In this document: positions 1-14,500 of the stretch, in pieces
Layout of the letters: each line of letters begins with the position of its first letter
How positions within the stretch are numbered: position 1 is the first letter of the stretch
DNA from: Ciona intestinalis
Taxonomy: Eukaryota > Chordata > Ascidiacea > Phlebobranchia > Cionidae
DNA: 64,000 nt
Reading direction: 5' to 3'
NCBI RefSeq assembly: GCF_000224145.3
Contig: NW_004190423.2
Location: forward strand, 457,058-521,057
Program-made: the position numbers and the translations under genes
Notes under the pieces: generated by a model
Told to the model about the DNA's origin: nothing
Database searches by the model: none
Seen by the model: only the letters and a program-made list of their open reading frames with translations

Positions 1-540
1 TAGTTTAAAACGCAATAAACTAAAACCACGTAAATTTTCTGCTTAACTTAGTGTATTTTGCAATAAGCTATCGTAGTCCAAAAAGTCGCACAGCTAGTTT
101 GATTAAATTCTTTGAAAAATTAAATTAAAAAACGCGGTTTTGTCAAGTTTAGGTCGCAAAATTTAGAAAAACCAATACAAATTTTTCATTTATTCACAAA
201 TTAATCAAATTTTGACCGAACACAGAATATTAAATAGTTGAATTAGATTTTACGCCAGAATTTTGTTGTCGAACATTAATAATGCTGTGTTGACAGAGGT
301 AAACGAAACCCGTGTCCCTTAGAATTACATGGTTAATTTAAAGCCTGCTAAAACGTTTAGCTTGTCCCGTAGGATTAATTAAGGTCCCGCTAGATAGGTT
401 TGTTGTGTTTGCTTTTCCCCACTTTGCCATCTAAGCCAACAAAAGTTAGGTGCATTCGACTGTGACGTCACATGTGCGTTGGTGAGGGCATACTCGACCT
501 GGTTTCGACTGGTTGTTACGTCACAGAGGAAGGCTCTTAC

Positions 541-597
541 CTCTTCGAAACGAATCACGATTACCGCGCATGAGACACTCGGGATTACTTTCACATT
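541..597 (-). other. possible small exon, family unknown
   Basis: A 57-base minus-strand segment is bounded by a pyrimidine-containing acceptor (GTTGTAG) and a good donor (GTAAGAG). It is open in two frames: one gives a peptide with two cysteines (starting CESNPECLM), the other a hydrophobic one. It could be a downstream exon of the CUB gene whose CUB exon lies at 5.6-5.9 kb, but no phase or homology argument fixes it. It is kept only because both splice signals are present in a patch less AT-rich than its surroundings. Confidence 0.2.
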
Positions 598-3050
598 CTA
601 CAACTCAATATGATGAATCGGCATTGTGACGTCACAAATCGGACAGTTTATCGAGAAGCGCTAAACGCGAATTTCAACACTGTTAAACCGATCCCACTTC
701 GTAAATTTTAATTATATATGAAACTCTTTATATCCGTTCACTGTACGTTCCAGTAAAATAGGTGTGTTTAAATTTAGGGCCTTTAAAAAAAATTTTTTTT
801 AACATAAAATCTATTTTTTCCAAGATTCGCGTTTAAAAAAAGAATCGAAAAACGACTTTTTGTATAATCTATTAACATACTTGCAATTATAGATTAAAAT
901 ATGCAAAGTATTTTGTTTTGAGTATTTATGTAAACTATATTTATAGGAGTGTTGTCGCAATTTGTAAAATTATCTTATTTGAATTTATTCTCACACCGTA
1001 TGAAACCGCAGACATAAACACATTATAACAAGCATTATTAGTTGCGCCAAGTAGGTGGTCTGTGACGTCATAGTGGTCCAAAGTCAAGTCACAAAGAGCT
1101 TTGTGAGATCACTTAGGAACATCCGCCAGGCTCATAAGATGATTTATCAACATTAATAAGATAAGACGATTATTTATAGATTATAAACACTTGTGGGCCA
1201 AGCGATTGCTTTCAAGTAACACAGCAATAAATTTGTCGACCAAATAAGTCACCAATGCATTAAATTCAACCTAAATTTTAAGATTTAGTTTAACAAAGAT
1301 ATTTATTAACCCTGATAAGCAAGTTAAACGACGTCAACATGTCGGACACAAAACAATTATACAGAAAAAGGTTTATTATTAATTTAATTATAAAAGAAGC
1401 AAAGTTAAATGTCCTATATTAATACGCATGCTCACAGTTTTACAAAAAAAAATTTCTAATCAATTTTGACTCTTTTAAGTGAAGCTGATAGTCCATTTAT
1501 CCGATTATCTAAAAAAAAGAAAAAAAATCTTAAAAATTTGCCAAAATCGTGGCAATTTTTCGCTCGATTTTTCTTCAAATTTTAGTTCGCGGTCAATTTA
1601 TCATCGTTAACAAAATGCTGCCAAATAAGGAGACATTTTTGCAAAATTCCGCCCGGAATTTGTCTCATTTCGCAGCGTTATTAGTGTAAACACGTTCAGG
1701 TTACCTAAAGTTAGTTAATCGCTATCGGACCCAGCTAGCAATGTCAGCTAATCTGTTTAATCTTCAGCGTTAGTTGCCCAAGATGATTAATATCACAGCA
1801 GTTAGATAAAATCTCACACAGAAATGCTTTCAGATCGCTACACTGAATTACAGCGGTAACTTCAAAGGGATGAACGACTTAGGCGGCTTATGACTTAACA
1901 AGAGGAGTTATGACATCACTAACTGGAAAGCAGTGGGAACTCCCAACTAAATCAAGCCTAAAATAAAAAAGTCTCTATTTTTCAATGTGTTTTGTATAAA
2001 AAGTAACGTAAGCACCACTTTTTAACTTAAATACGACTTAAATATGAATAACTTTAATTTCAATCCTAATTCAAAGCGTCCTAACATATATTTTTACTCA
2101 TATTTACATACAATTTGATAAAACTACGTTTTTACTTTATGCGTACTCGAGTATTCGTAACAGTAACCTTATTGTTTCATTGGTGACGTAACAAAGGTGT
2201 TTATCAGCCACATCATAATCACTCAACAATCAGATTGTTTAAACACAGGTGCGAACTGTGACATCAAAGGAAATATTATGAGATCATAATTGACATTATG
2301 CAAACTTAACTGGAACCTAACCTAGCGTTTTAAAGATTATTTCAATCAAATTTGCATTAACAGTAAAGTGCAATTTGACAAAGATGGCGAAACCGTTTCA
2401 GAATTTTACATTCTAGTGCAAAACTACGTAATATTTGTCGTTTTTTCTTACAGTTTTATATTTAAAATCACATTAAACGCAATCAAAATTGTCTAAATTT
2501 GCATTAAAGTTCAATTAAACGAACACTATAGTTTACAGTGGCTTATAAACTGGTCTACTAGTACTGGGCCATAGGAACTTTTACATGACACCCAACGTGA
2601 CCGTGATAAAGTGTCCCAATATATTTTGCCATGTTAACCTCGTTTGTGAAATTCGTTCCGCTAATATATAATGAAGGCACTCAAAGATAATAATCAAGTT
2701 TTATAAACTGTTAAAATATTAATTGATACAAAAAAGCGAAAATATACAACTATTTAAGCCAACCTAAAAACTCTATGTAGTAACATAAAAAATACCATTT
2801 TTAAAAGAATTAAATTTTTAAAAATCTTATAATTTATCTTTTTTAACATTTGTTTAGTAAATGGGTTTTAAAAGGAAAACGACGTCATTTTTTGTGGATT
2901 TAATAATGCATACAAGGGGTAAACAATATAGCATAAAACATGGGGCTTAAATTTACGTTGTTATAAGCTTATCAATTGCTTTTAAGTAAAATAACTGTAT
3001 TTTGGGGGTTTACGGTTCGTAGGGTTTTGCCAAAGATGCTTCAAGATTAC
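598..3050. other. AT-rich non-coding stretch
   Basis: No supported gene. The stretch is rich in poly-A/T runs. Short patches at about 620-640 and 1,060 carry TGACGTCA-type words. It would be intronic or 3' flanking DNA of the minus-strand CUB gene if that gene runs off the left edge. Confidence 0.5.
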
Positions 3051-3149
3051 AAGAAACGTTGAAAACCCGAATTTATTATTTATAACTCGCAACATCGCGT
3101 GAAACTCGACCGTAAGCGTGGTTGAAAGAAATATTGTCGTAAAAGTGGG
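3051..3149 (-). other. candidate exon encoding the end of a CUB domain
   Basis: Minus-strand segment between acceptor TATGACTCAG and donor GTAATC. It has 33 codons in phase 0, with STTLTVEFHA followed by NKFGFSTFL, which resembles the last strands of a CUB domain (S-x-L-x-V-x-F ... GFS). The CUB exon upstream at 5,587 ends in phase 1, so at least one further small exon carrying the expected Y-C-G segment would be needed between them, and I did not find it. Plausible but unproven. Confidence 0.35.
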
Positions 3150-3959
3150 CTGAGTCATAAAAAATTTCCAAAAAAGATGAAAAATACACCCAGATATTAT
3201 CGGCAAACATATAGACAGGATTTTAACGCTATCGGTGTCTCACCAGATTGCAGAGGAAACGTTGGGTAAAAAATTAACATTTTTACCAGAAGAGAAATTT
3301 GAGGCAATCAACTAACTTATTTGTTAATTTTTTGTTATATTGTAAAAATATGGTTAAAAGTGCTCAATCATGAAATTCGACAAACTGAGACATCATGATG
3401 CCTGAACATAAGAGCATTCTTTGCCAAAAAAAAAACGAAATTAGGCGAAATTTTAGATCCAAATTTTACACAGGACTATAAAACCTATTTTGGAAGCAAT
3501 AACTAAAGAGTACGTTCTAGAATATGTATTAAGTTTTACTAGTGTTCTAGAACTTTACAATATATCAGTGTTACGTCATAAAGACTTATGGTTGGGCTTA
3601 TAATTTGACAACATCCTAAAATTCCCATATGTACCAGGCTTAATATAAGCCTGTTCTTCCCGGATTTAAGTCAGACTTTAAACCTACTTTAAGTCCCTAT
3701 GCGCTCAGTTATGTTCGTAAACATGTATACCGAGATTATGATAACATGCTTTGTAGTAGGAGCCAACATAGGTCATTTAGGGGGCATAATTACATTTGGG
3801 CCGACTTGAAAGTGAACGTAATAAGAGCCATGTTCAGTTACGCTGCAGATATGTCGGCCATATAGTCTGCAAGCGCAATGGTTTTGAACTCTTGAAAAGT
3901 TTCTTTGCATTAATGTCAATAGAATGAATGAACGTGGCATATTTATACTAGCATGGCAT

Positions 3960-4050
3960 GGCAACGACAATCTTATGACACGGGTGTTCTGCTTTATACA
4001 GCTCGTGCCCGCTGACGAGTTACCACGTATGTAATTTCGTGGTTTAACTG
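3960..4050 (-). repeat. composite SINE tail fragment
   Basis: Contains the words of the dispersed SINE-tail family (ACACGGGTGTTCTG, GCTCGTGCCCGCT, GAGTTACCACGTATGTAA), diverged from the better copies near 52.7 kb. The rest of 3,150-5,086 shows no gene. Confidence 0.6.
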
Positions 4051-5086
4051 GAATATTCTAACTTAAACAGACAGTTTAACTTAACAATCAACCACATTTC
4101 CAAATATCCTTGGACGACGAAAATGAAGTAGACCCATTAAAAAGTAACTGAATACGGAAACGTCCATTCCAGTTTAACCCTTTTTAACCTTTCGTTCTAT
4201 ATTTTAATAGGTTTGGTCCACTAATCTGTCGTTACATGCCGTTTGTATGTATGGAATTTGAGACTGCTTTCTTAAGCGGGGACCACTTAGCACATTAGGG
4301 TTCTGCTGCCTTGTACCCTCTGTCAGCAGGTCATTAATAAAACATAGCTAAGATACAGACACCACCATACTGCGCTTATAACATGAGATAAGATGATACG
4401 AAAATTGCCCAAAACTAATAAATGAAATAAACTATATATACTCTTTAATTATTTTTTATGGTAAAACCTTTATTTAGTTTTTGGTTTATGTTAAAAACGA
4501 TGTTTAACTTTGCCATGAACCATGCTCAAACGTTTCTAATATGCAGAAGTGCCAATATATAAAAACATACGATGTGGATCCTTTACAATTTAATCGTAGC
4601 ATAACTGTTGTGTTCGTATTAAGACCTCTAGACGGTTTACTTTATTAGTGGTGTATAAATCTGCTCTAACCCACTCAGCTTAAAGAAAAAACAACACATC
4701 TATGACGTAATACATGGATATGTGACAACATCACTGTTGTTGTGAGGTGGCAAATGAAGTTATAATTCAACCAATCAGAGCGGAAGTCGTATTTAACCTT
4801 CAACACTGCCAAAAATTAGCGGGCAACACTTCTCTGGCAAATGTTGGCGCCTGGGAGCCACACAAACAAATAAGATAGATATCTAGAACTGGTGGATCAG
4901 TGTTTATGGGAAGCCGTGAAATTCCGCGAGGTTGCGAGCCGTGACCGGAGGCCTTAGATAACCATGCTAACTAGGACATCCGCTGAGCGTGAAAATTTGC
5001 GATCGTAAAATTATGCAACAACTAGATGATTAAAAAGGTGTTCGAAAGAAAAACATAAAGAAAACGAGTAAAATTAAAACATTCAA

Positions 5087-5238
5087 TACTGTGGGGTAAG
5101 ATGGATACCGTCAGAACATAATCTCCAATATTGCCCAATCATTTTAAACAATATCCCATATAATTCAGTAAATATTCTTTTATTTACAACCAAATAAGAA
5201 AATAACATGAAATGATATGGGCCGTCTTACCCCAACTT
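5087..5238. mobile_element. MITE, GTAAGATGG-type ends
   Basis: Starts TACTGTGGGGTAAGATGGAT and ends with the approximate inverse (GTCTTACCCCAACTTA). The interior shares words with the other copies (ATAATATCCCATAT-like, AACAATTAAC-like). It lies just downstream of the CUB exon on that gene's strand. Confidence 0.7.
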
Positions 5239-5586
5239 ATCACAAATAAAACTTTAAGCCAATAATTACCGAACGCGTACGGACAAAAAGCAAACTACAA
5301 GTAAAGTGCCAGCTTGCTACTTTCTTAAAACAACTCTCTTAATTACAATGCGACTGTTTAAATCACTTTACTAGTTTAATCAAACAATGCATTTTATGCA
5401 ATTATGCATCCTGTGCGATTCTAGCATAATGTTAATTGAAATACCACAAAGCAACTCCGTGCCCACTGACGAGTTACCTCTATAAAATGTTTAAGAACAT
5501 CAAATTAGTTAGACAACTAAAGTGACGAGGCTACACGGAGGTAGCCAGCCAACAATATATTTAAAAACATGCAGACGAATTCTTAC

Positions 5587-8500
5587 CTAGACCACTCTTC
5601 GTTTTCCCGACTCCAATAAATACTTCGACTTCCCCTTTATCGCAATCATCGACCGAGTTCTCTGCCATGAAAAAGTCTCCAAACTTCAGTTGGATTCCCT
5701 TCCCACTCGGGACGATTATCTCCCAACTACACGTCACAAAACCACCATTGTTAGGGAATGCTGACGTAAATTTTGGTAACGTCACTTTAGGGGGTCGGGG
5801 GTAGTTTGGTGACGTAAAAGTTCCCGAACTTCCAGTTAAAACAGCATTGCAGGTCGACACTGTAATGTGAATGGGTTTAACTTGGTGGTTAAAATAGAGT
5901 AGAGTGTTTTGAAGCTATAAACATTCAACAAAGAATGTAGGTTTAATATTGCTCATCTAGACCACACTTTATACTCATAATTTATTTTCTATATAGGTGA
6001 GGTTTTCAGTGAGGTAAATATAAGACCTAGGATGTAGGTCTGTTACCCCAACACCCAGGGTGCTACCATCTAGACCTCACTGAGGCAGTTCATAGACACT
6101 CAATAATAGAGATTCTATTCTATAAGGGTAAGGTCTTCAGTGAACCACACCTGAGACCTGGGATGTAGGTCTATTACCACAACACCCAGGGTGCTACCAT
6201 CTAGACCCCACTAAAGCAGTTTATAGACACTTAATCATAGAGCATATAGTATACTCTATATGGGTGAGTTCTATAGTGAGGTAGACATAAGACCTGGGAT
6301 GTATATTAACAAATATAGAGTCGTACCCCCCATACATCGGGGTAAGTGTGTTCATATTATGGGGTCTACTAAGTAAGTAGGGATGTAGCTTAGTCACCCC
6401 ATCACGTGACACAACGAAAATAAAGTCGCGCTCCTTGTCACGCGAATCACTGTGACGTCATAGAGAAACGCGCGCGAGAAATAGCGAAATAACGAATTTC
6501 GCGATTTTTGGCTTTTTTAAGCTACAATGTTAGTTATAGAATTTAAACAATGGTTGATTATTCGATTATTTACGATTTTTCTAGAATGCAACAACAACTG
6601 CAATTATGACGAAAGATCAAAGGATTGTTTGGAATTCTACATTTCCTTCCTTGACGTCGAAGCCGCGATTTTATTGTGACGTCACTATCGCTGTATAAAC
6701 ATATCTTATGACCACATAATACACCGGGTATACCATCACAGTGATGAGTGCTTCTAGAATACTTGAAGAGACAAAGCGGAGTGTCTGATTGGGTAATCTG
6801 AATTGTGACGTCATATTTAAGAACCCTTGAATTTGACAATGAACCAAAATTAATTTATTTTTAAATGTTTTAAACAATTAACAACGGTATATGGCGAAGT
6901 GGTCTATGGGAGTTGTGAGGATACGTTTTGTAATTCCTTAAAAAGTTCTTCGTTTACAACTAAATGGAACAAAAAATGATCCATCTTACCCTACTACATT
7001 GCAAAACAATAAAGTTTCATTATCGACCATGAAGTAAACCATGAGCTTTAGGAATGTTATTACGGTTTATGTTTTCCAAGAAAAATCGTTCGGTTCGCGA
7101 TTTTCGTTTGAAAATCTGCATTTTTATATGACGTCACAAGAGGTTTCAATAGCCGCGAAACTTGAAAGGAATCACGAGGTATGACGGTTTGATGACGTAT
7201 TACTTTGATTAAATGTAACTAAAAAAGAGAAACAATCACCCACAAAGTTACATACGTGGTAATTTGTGCCATTCATTCATTTTCTTTAACCGTACGATGT
7301 ATATAGGCATAATGACAGTTTGTTCCATGATTCATAAACGATATGATAACTTTGTGTTTGATATTCCCTTTACGCTAGTTAGGAAAATATATAACATAGG
7401 ATTTGGGTCAGGGAAAATTCTGTCCAAAAAGGTCGAGGTGTTATATGTAGACCATGGAAGATACTATGATGACTTAACACGGTTGGAATTCGTGATTTAG
7501 ATATAAGTTACGTCTCTTAAATTATGGGTTTAAATGTAACAGCTTAACCGTTAGTTAAAGTCACGCATATAGGCGGTTACTTTTAATACAAGTCTAAAAC
7601 ATGGATTATTCTGGAATATCTTGTGATTAATTTCTCGCGTTGACGCATTGTTACTTCTTTGTGGGTGTCTGTGACGTCACAATCAATTCTTGACGAAATA
7701 CAGAAGCCTCGATTATTCCGTCACAAGAACAGCATTGTCTAAAGAATCGAAAACAGAGGGCGAACAAATGGCAGCGCGAGTTGGCTCGAAAACTTGAACA
7801 CTTTGGTGGAATACGAACGTTATCAGTTCGTTAAATTCAGCAAATATTGACACTATTATAGATACAAGATAACTTGGACTTATTACCAGTAAATTAAGCG
7901 TAAGCCGCAACTTGGTACATATCAGATATGGGTGCAAATATAAGGCTGATAAAGCCTTTAATAATTGCCACGTCTTTTATTTTTCTAAAGCGTATAATTT
8001 GCATGCAAAAACTTTTTTTTCCCAAATTAAATTTTTTTCGATTTTTTTTCACAAACAGTATTTTTGAAAAATTTACCTTGAAAATGTATTACCACAGTCA
8101 CTATAACGCGTGTTTTTATGTCAAGTTTTTACCTAACTCCACGCCCTTTGCACCCAGACTGACGACTTCCGGCTTAAAAGCCTTGGATTAAAAAGAAAAT
8201 ATCAATTGGTTGATTTTCAAAACAAACGTTTGTGACATTTGTTTGACAAGAAGTGGGAGTTGTGTCGTGGATAATAACACTTGTTTCACGCACAAAGACA
8301 ATTGTGACGAAACAATACAGGACATAACAAACACAATGAAAAGTAACAAAACGTAACAATGGTGTATTATGACGTCGGGTACCGGTGTTTTATTTCAAAA
8401 ACTTTTTAGAGTGACCTATATTTAATCAAGGTTGCTTTTTTTCATTTTCAATGATTTAAAGACGTTTATACTGTAAGGTAAGATGGATACCGTTGGCACA

Positions 8501-11500
8501 TAATATCCCATATACAATAAAAGCATGAACCATCTTACCCCAACTACTATACTAGTAATATAGCTAAAATATACGTTCAACATAATATTTTCAATACAAG
8601 TTCTAAAAGAATACGTTTTGTTGCCAAAACTAAGTAAGTACCGCCACTGCTAAAATGAGGTGCGAAAAAACACAACCATTACAAAATAAAAGCAACAAAT
8701 GTGAAAAAAACAAGCATAGGCCCAAACAATACAGGAAGAAGCAACAACAATAACAACCACACACCAATGTTCCCACAACATCATAGACCCACGAATGGAC
8801 AAAAACACAACTAAATCAGTTTATTGCTGACAGTTTATAGAAAAACAGGAAAAAACTCTTGATGTGTGTGAATCATCATTTAGAAAGCATGGGTTGCGTT
8901 ACAGTGTTGCCCATTAAGTATTTAGATAAAGTTTCCTAATGTGTTTGCTTGCTAAGTAAAATATATCTGGCATCACTGTAAGAGCAACACAAGTTAGTGA
9001 TTCCCACAAGTTTCATTTTCGTTAAAGATAAAAACGGCCAAGTTATTTTGCTCAGTAGTTATCAACATGGTCCACAAAGTAGTTATTAACCATATTCACA
9101 AAATATTCTTTTAAAAGGAGACTGACAATGCTAGTTATTGGAGACAAATCTTTGTACACGATTAGTTGGACTCGATTTCGTTTTCTGCATGTTTAATACG
9201 TCGTAGTAGGACTTCATTTACATAGAATATAAATGAGACACCAATTAAAACTTAAAAAAAACATGTTTTCTTATTCTTAACACAACAAGTAGATTTCTGG
9301 ATAGTTTATTTTAAGGTTATGTTTTAAGGCACATATATTGAGACGCCCGAAAAACCAAACGCCCACCCTTAAGGTTGATGGTCATTTTTGCATCATTCCA
9401 TTCAATTGATAAATCAATAAGTTATTTAAATGCAGCCATGTGAGAAGAAGGTAATAGAATTCTTAAGTTGATTAGAATGACCGGTACCAACTAATCAATA
9501 CGACCCATAATGGATACTAGAATTACATTGCAATTGTCAAACCATTTAGATGCATGGCATATAGTAGGGCGGGGGAAGATGGGACACCTTTTCGTTTTAT
9601 TTTCTCGCCCCATTTGGTAGTAAACAAAGAACATTCAAAGAGTTTATTGATATTTATAAAGAGTTTATTGATATTATATCCGGATATTTGGGTATTTAGG
9701 GCTTAAAGTGTCCCATCTTCCCCACCCTACCATATAAAAAGTTGGGGTAAGATGGGTCATGTTTTCATTTTTACCGCCCCATTTGGTAGTAAACAAAGAA
9801 TATATACACAAGTACAGAATTATATAACCGTATCCTCACAGCTTTAAAAGTAAGTTGTTAATTGTTTAAACGCGATTATGAAAGATTGGATAATATGTTT
9901 TAATGGTCCATCTTACCCCACAGTACTTTATTTTTAAGTTTACTTTGTTTTTGTAGTCACGGAGGTCAGAATAGCACAAGATAAGAAGGGAAGTAACGAC
10001 AAAACTGCTGTCGTTGTGACATACAGAATAACCTGCATGTGAATTAGTTACGTATACACTTCTAAGAGATAAAACTTTGTCGCATTTACGGCGCAAACAA
10101 TTCTTACGTGTGCCGTATTTTAATGGGATGAAAGTTCATCGTGTGATTGTGGGAAATAAAACATTAAGTGACGTATCAATGGGAGATATGACGTAACACT
10201 AATGCATTGTACATGTCACTATCTCCCAGTGGGTAGGGACTTAACCCGAAAGCAATTTATTTGTGTCCCAGTACACTGTTTGTCGTTTATCCATTATAAA
10301 GGTACACTGTTTGTCGTTTATCCCACGGTACACTGTTTGACACCCATCAGGATCTAGCATAAGACACTTAATGCTAGCAATAGGTACTACAACGCATTAA
10401 AGGCTTCAAATTTCTTTCGACTCAAAACGCGACCGCAGGATAATTACAATTCGACGTAAACTCGCTAATCCGAAAAGTTTAACTCTTCAGTCAAAAGTCG
10501 TCCTTTCTGTCCTTCAATGGTTAAGTCATATACACCTGCCTATTGCCCCGGGCTATACTGTGCATACATAGGTACCGTCGTACACCGCGTACTCTGATAT
10601 GCTTGATGGTGGATTATTTAGAAACGTTAAAGTGATGCCATATGTAAATGTAGATATGCACATAATAATGTACGTGAACAAAGGGGTTCGTGACGAAATT
10701 GGGGGAATTGATGACGTAAAAGTTCTAATTCACAAGCACAAATAGTTGCTGACGTAACAACACTGATAACTCTAAAAGACAATAAAAATTCGAAAATATG
10801 AAAAACAGTTCCACCAGTTGTCTTTGTTCCCAAAATATCCATAATTTTGATGCATAATAAAAGTGACGAACTGTTGAAGTGTACGAATGTAACATATATG
10901 TAAAACTTGTATACAACAACTTCTTCTAAGTATTCTGATACATTTAAAACAAAGTTTAACAAAAGAAACAAAAGTTGCTAAGTACTGTTAAAGTCTGCTT
11001 TACTAACATTGTTATAGGAGTTAGTTCGATCTAATTGGGAAGATAAGACTTGGCTGTGGTCAAAACATGAACGCTAGACGCAAGTTCAAAGCTACCTACG
11101 CTTTATAACTTTAAAAGTTACTAGTAAATATGATAACACTAACCGCCAATTAAGAATACTGTAGAATGTAAAGGGTCTATGGTCACATTGGCTACAACAC
11201 AAAAATGTTCGCTTGTGGTTTTAAGTAAGCATGTTAACCTAATTGCGGTGTTTTTAAGATGGTCTGCTCTAAGGGGAACGGATTTATAAAAAAACGGACT
11301 TTTAAAGTTTGGGTGTTTCCAAAACGAGCTATATTGTGAGTTGATGTAAAATGATCCATGTTCTTAATGTATTTTATCGTCCCATTTGGAGGTAGGAAAA
11401 CAATACAGCATAAACATATGGGATATTATGTAAGTAATACTAAACGGTATCCATCTTTCCCCACAGTACTTTAGCAACGTCTAAGTTAAGATGGTACAAT

Positions 11501-14500
11501 AAAAACCAAGTTTGCTTGCGCAATCGGAATTAAATTGTATTGATTCTTAAATTGATTCCTCCAGGATTTTATTAAGTAGGAAGTTAGAACTAATCCCTCT
11601 TTGTGGCTCAGTAAAACTGGGGCTAATTCTAATCTTCATTGTTGACTCACATGCGCGTAAGAATGACCCTTGTTACGACATAAGTAAGATTAGGGGATTA
11701 ACCACTGATTCTAAATTTCGAATCGCTGCTTAATTGAATTACGGGGCGCCTTGGGAATTCGGGCCGCTTGCCAAAACACATGTTACTGTGTAAGAACGGT
11801 CGCGTCACAGACTGTTACTGTCAGTAAATACTCAAACCGTTGATATATTGACTGTTGCCCCTTTATTTTGGCGCGAATATGTTTCGTTATATTATTAAGA
11901 GGTTTATATTTAACGTTATTAATTTTAAGTGAAATTAAACAGCTAAAATATTTCTTAACAAATCGGTATTTTGAATTTAAATTGTTCATTTTTGTCTTTT
12001 TTTGATATTTCTTTGAAATGTGTGTATAAAATGTTCTTGTATTTGTTATGTACTATATGTCGTTGGACGAATGCGCCATTCAAGCACCGTATTGATTACA
12101 AACTGAATCCAAACTTAGAAAAACGAAATGTTTCAATCGATAAGCGGCCATTCAAATATATAACGCGTTTTCCGGCTATTTTATATTGTACAAGTCCAGT
12201 TTATATAACTCATTGATATACAGTGTTGCCTTTAGTTTTGAAACTTGAATGGCAACACTCGGCAATGTCATTACACAACTAACTGGATCAGCAGTTCTTA
12301 AATCTTAAGGCTCTCAGTAAACTTGAATTCTTTAGACATATTTGCGACACATTTAATGTTTAAAAACTAGTGTTTTACAACAAGTGTTTTACAATATACC
12401 ACATACCAAAACTTAGTTATAAATGTTGTTGTTTAGTAAAAATTCCGAACACAGTTTAAAAAGTATTTACCAGTCACCATTCTGTAGACGAAACCGGCTT
12501 GAAAATAAAGTATTATCAGCCGACTAATCCATACGATTTAGCAACACCGTTATCTAAACGTCCTAAAAATAAAGTTTTTATAAAGGAGGAGACAAAAGTG
12601 AGCGAAATTGACACAATTCTATTGAAAACTCCGTTCTAACACTTCAAATGGATTACTATAGTCTCCAAGCCACTGCACGTGTCTGTAAAACAACCTTTGT
12701 GACCTCATAGAGCCCTTTGTTGACCAACAAAGCAAGAAAAATTTAAACCAAGCGCGGGTTTTTAGTCCAACACATCAATTATACAAAGTTTATTGATTCT
12801 TTTGGACTTGCTTTCCAATAACCATTTGCCAGGTATCGAGCCGACGAGGTGTCATGACTACGCTTACAGTAACGATTCAATATTCTGATCAAGTAGTTTA
12901 CCCATTGATAAACAGAATAAACGACATTCTAGAATACATAGTCTCGATATTTTAGAATAACTAATTATTACATTACAATTGCGGGTTTAGCAGCCGCGGT
13001 TTTTTGACACTTTTATTAGTTTTTTTTACCCGTAGCGTGTTTTGCCACTGTCGCTTTGATTCTAATTCCATTCTCTTGGTTGTTTTGAATAATTTGATTT
13101 TCGTTACTGTATTCGAAGAGATAAATGAAACTCATGTTTAAGTATGGTGCGTAGGATGGTTTATGCTTTCTTTTTATCATCCCATTTGGTAGTAAAAAAG
13201 AAAATATTTACAGAATTATATAACTGTTTTCTCATGAATCTAAAAAAGCGTTGTTGATTGTTTAAAACATGATTTGAAACTATGGGATATTATGTTCTAA
13301 AATCTAAAGGTATCCATCTTACCCTGCAATACTATATGTAACACGCGTGAAACATCTTTGTGACGACATAGTAGCCAGTGTTAGAAACAAAGCGATCAAT
13401 CTGTTGGCGGCAAACGCTGGATCTCAATAATTTCCCTTGGGCATTATAAAACAGTCCACAAAAGATTCAATTTACTCGATGAAGCGATTTCGAATCGCGG
13501 TTTTCCCAATCCAATCTCTAAAGCATTGTTCTGCATTCCGGAATTTCAAAACCGGATTATGACGTCACAGTAGCGATTCAAACATCAAAATTAACCGCGC
13601 GTGTGAAAAGAAGTTAAACTCGATTACTAAGGTGTTAGAAGCGGAAATGGGGTATTTGTTTAAGAAGGGGATGTTATATTGGGAGCCTATACCTTGTGAA
13701 ACTAATGTGTTATTCGTTCATGTATTTGCTCAGTCGTTCATTTACTTGCTAAAAACAAAAACTAGTTTAATTTAGTAGAGTGGGGGGAAGACGGGACACC
13801 TTTAGCACATAATATCCCATATATCTATTATTTAAAACTAATGTTGCATTCATTATTTTGTGCATTATTTTAGTGATGCATTCATTCATTTATTGATTTA
13901 CAAAAAAACCTGTAAAACCAACAATTTCAACGCATTTGTTGAGCGCAAAAGCGAAGTTTAGCTACTCTTAAACAGCCTTGTTAATTGCTAAAACTAAATG
14001 GGTTTTAATTGAGAAAAATAGTTGTTTCATTAGATAACTTTAATAAAATGTTCATGTATCGCCTAGAAGTTCTTGTATGCTACACTTCTATATACAATAG
14101 GTAGGGAGACATCGGTGTAAAGATATGCGGTGGTCAGTAATCAGTAATGTAACGGGTGTTTAGTATGATTAACCACCGACATAAACACTAATTTTCAATT
14201 GCCCCAATTAAGGTATAGACACTATCTAACGCGATTATGCCTTTGGGTTCGAAACGGTTTACGATATCGTCGATTAGTTCGTTCATTTGTTCCACATCGT
14301 AAACAATAACAATTCTTTTGATATCTGTTTGTGACGTAACAGTGGTCGTTTCTCACGCTTCGAGAAACGCCTTTTCGCACTTATGTGAAAAGCGACGAAA
14401 AGTTTGATTTGTTTAAACATTCGTTTAACGTAAACAGTGCTACTACTACTTTACCCTACAGCGTTTTAAACTAGAAGGACCACAGAGATTTTACTATGAC

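Noticed and set aside
7264..7500. 78-codon plus-strand frame with a vaguely Tudor-like VEVLYVDHG
   Set aside because: Starts right after a SINE-tail fragment, isolated, no flanking exons; similarity too short to trust.
8174..8359. Minus-strand frame with a signal-like start and PIDIFFLI, suggestive of a vWA-domain beginning
   Set aside because: No GT donor where the domain would have to continue, the frame stops at once, and no vWA continuation was found downstream.
10627..10971. 114-codon minus-strand frame in the CUB intron
   Set aside because: Hydrophobic, AT-driven composition, no recognisable domain, no convincing splice sites; likely chance.
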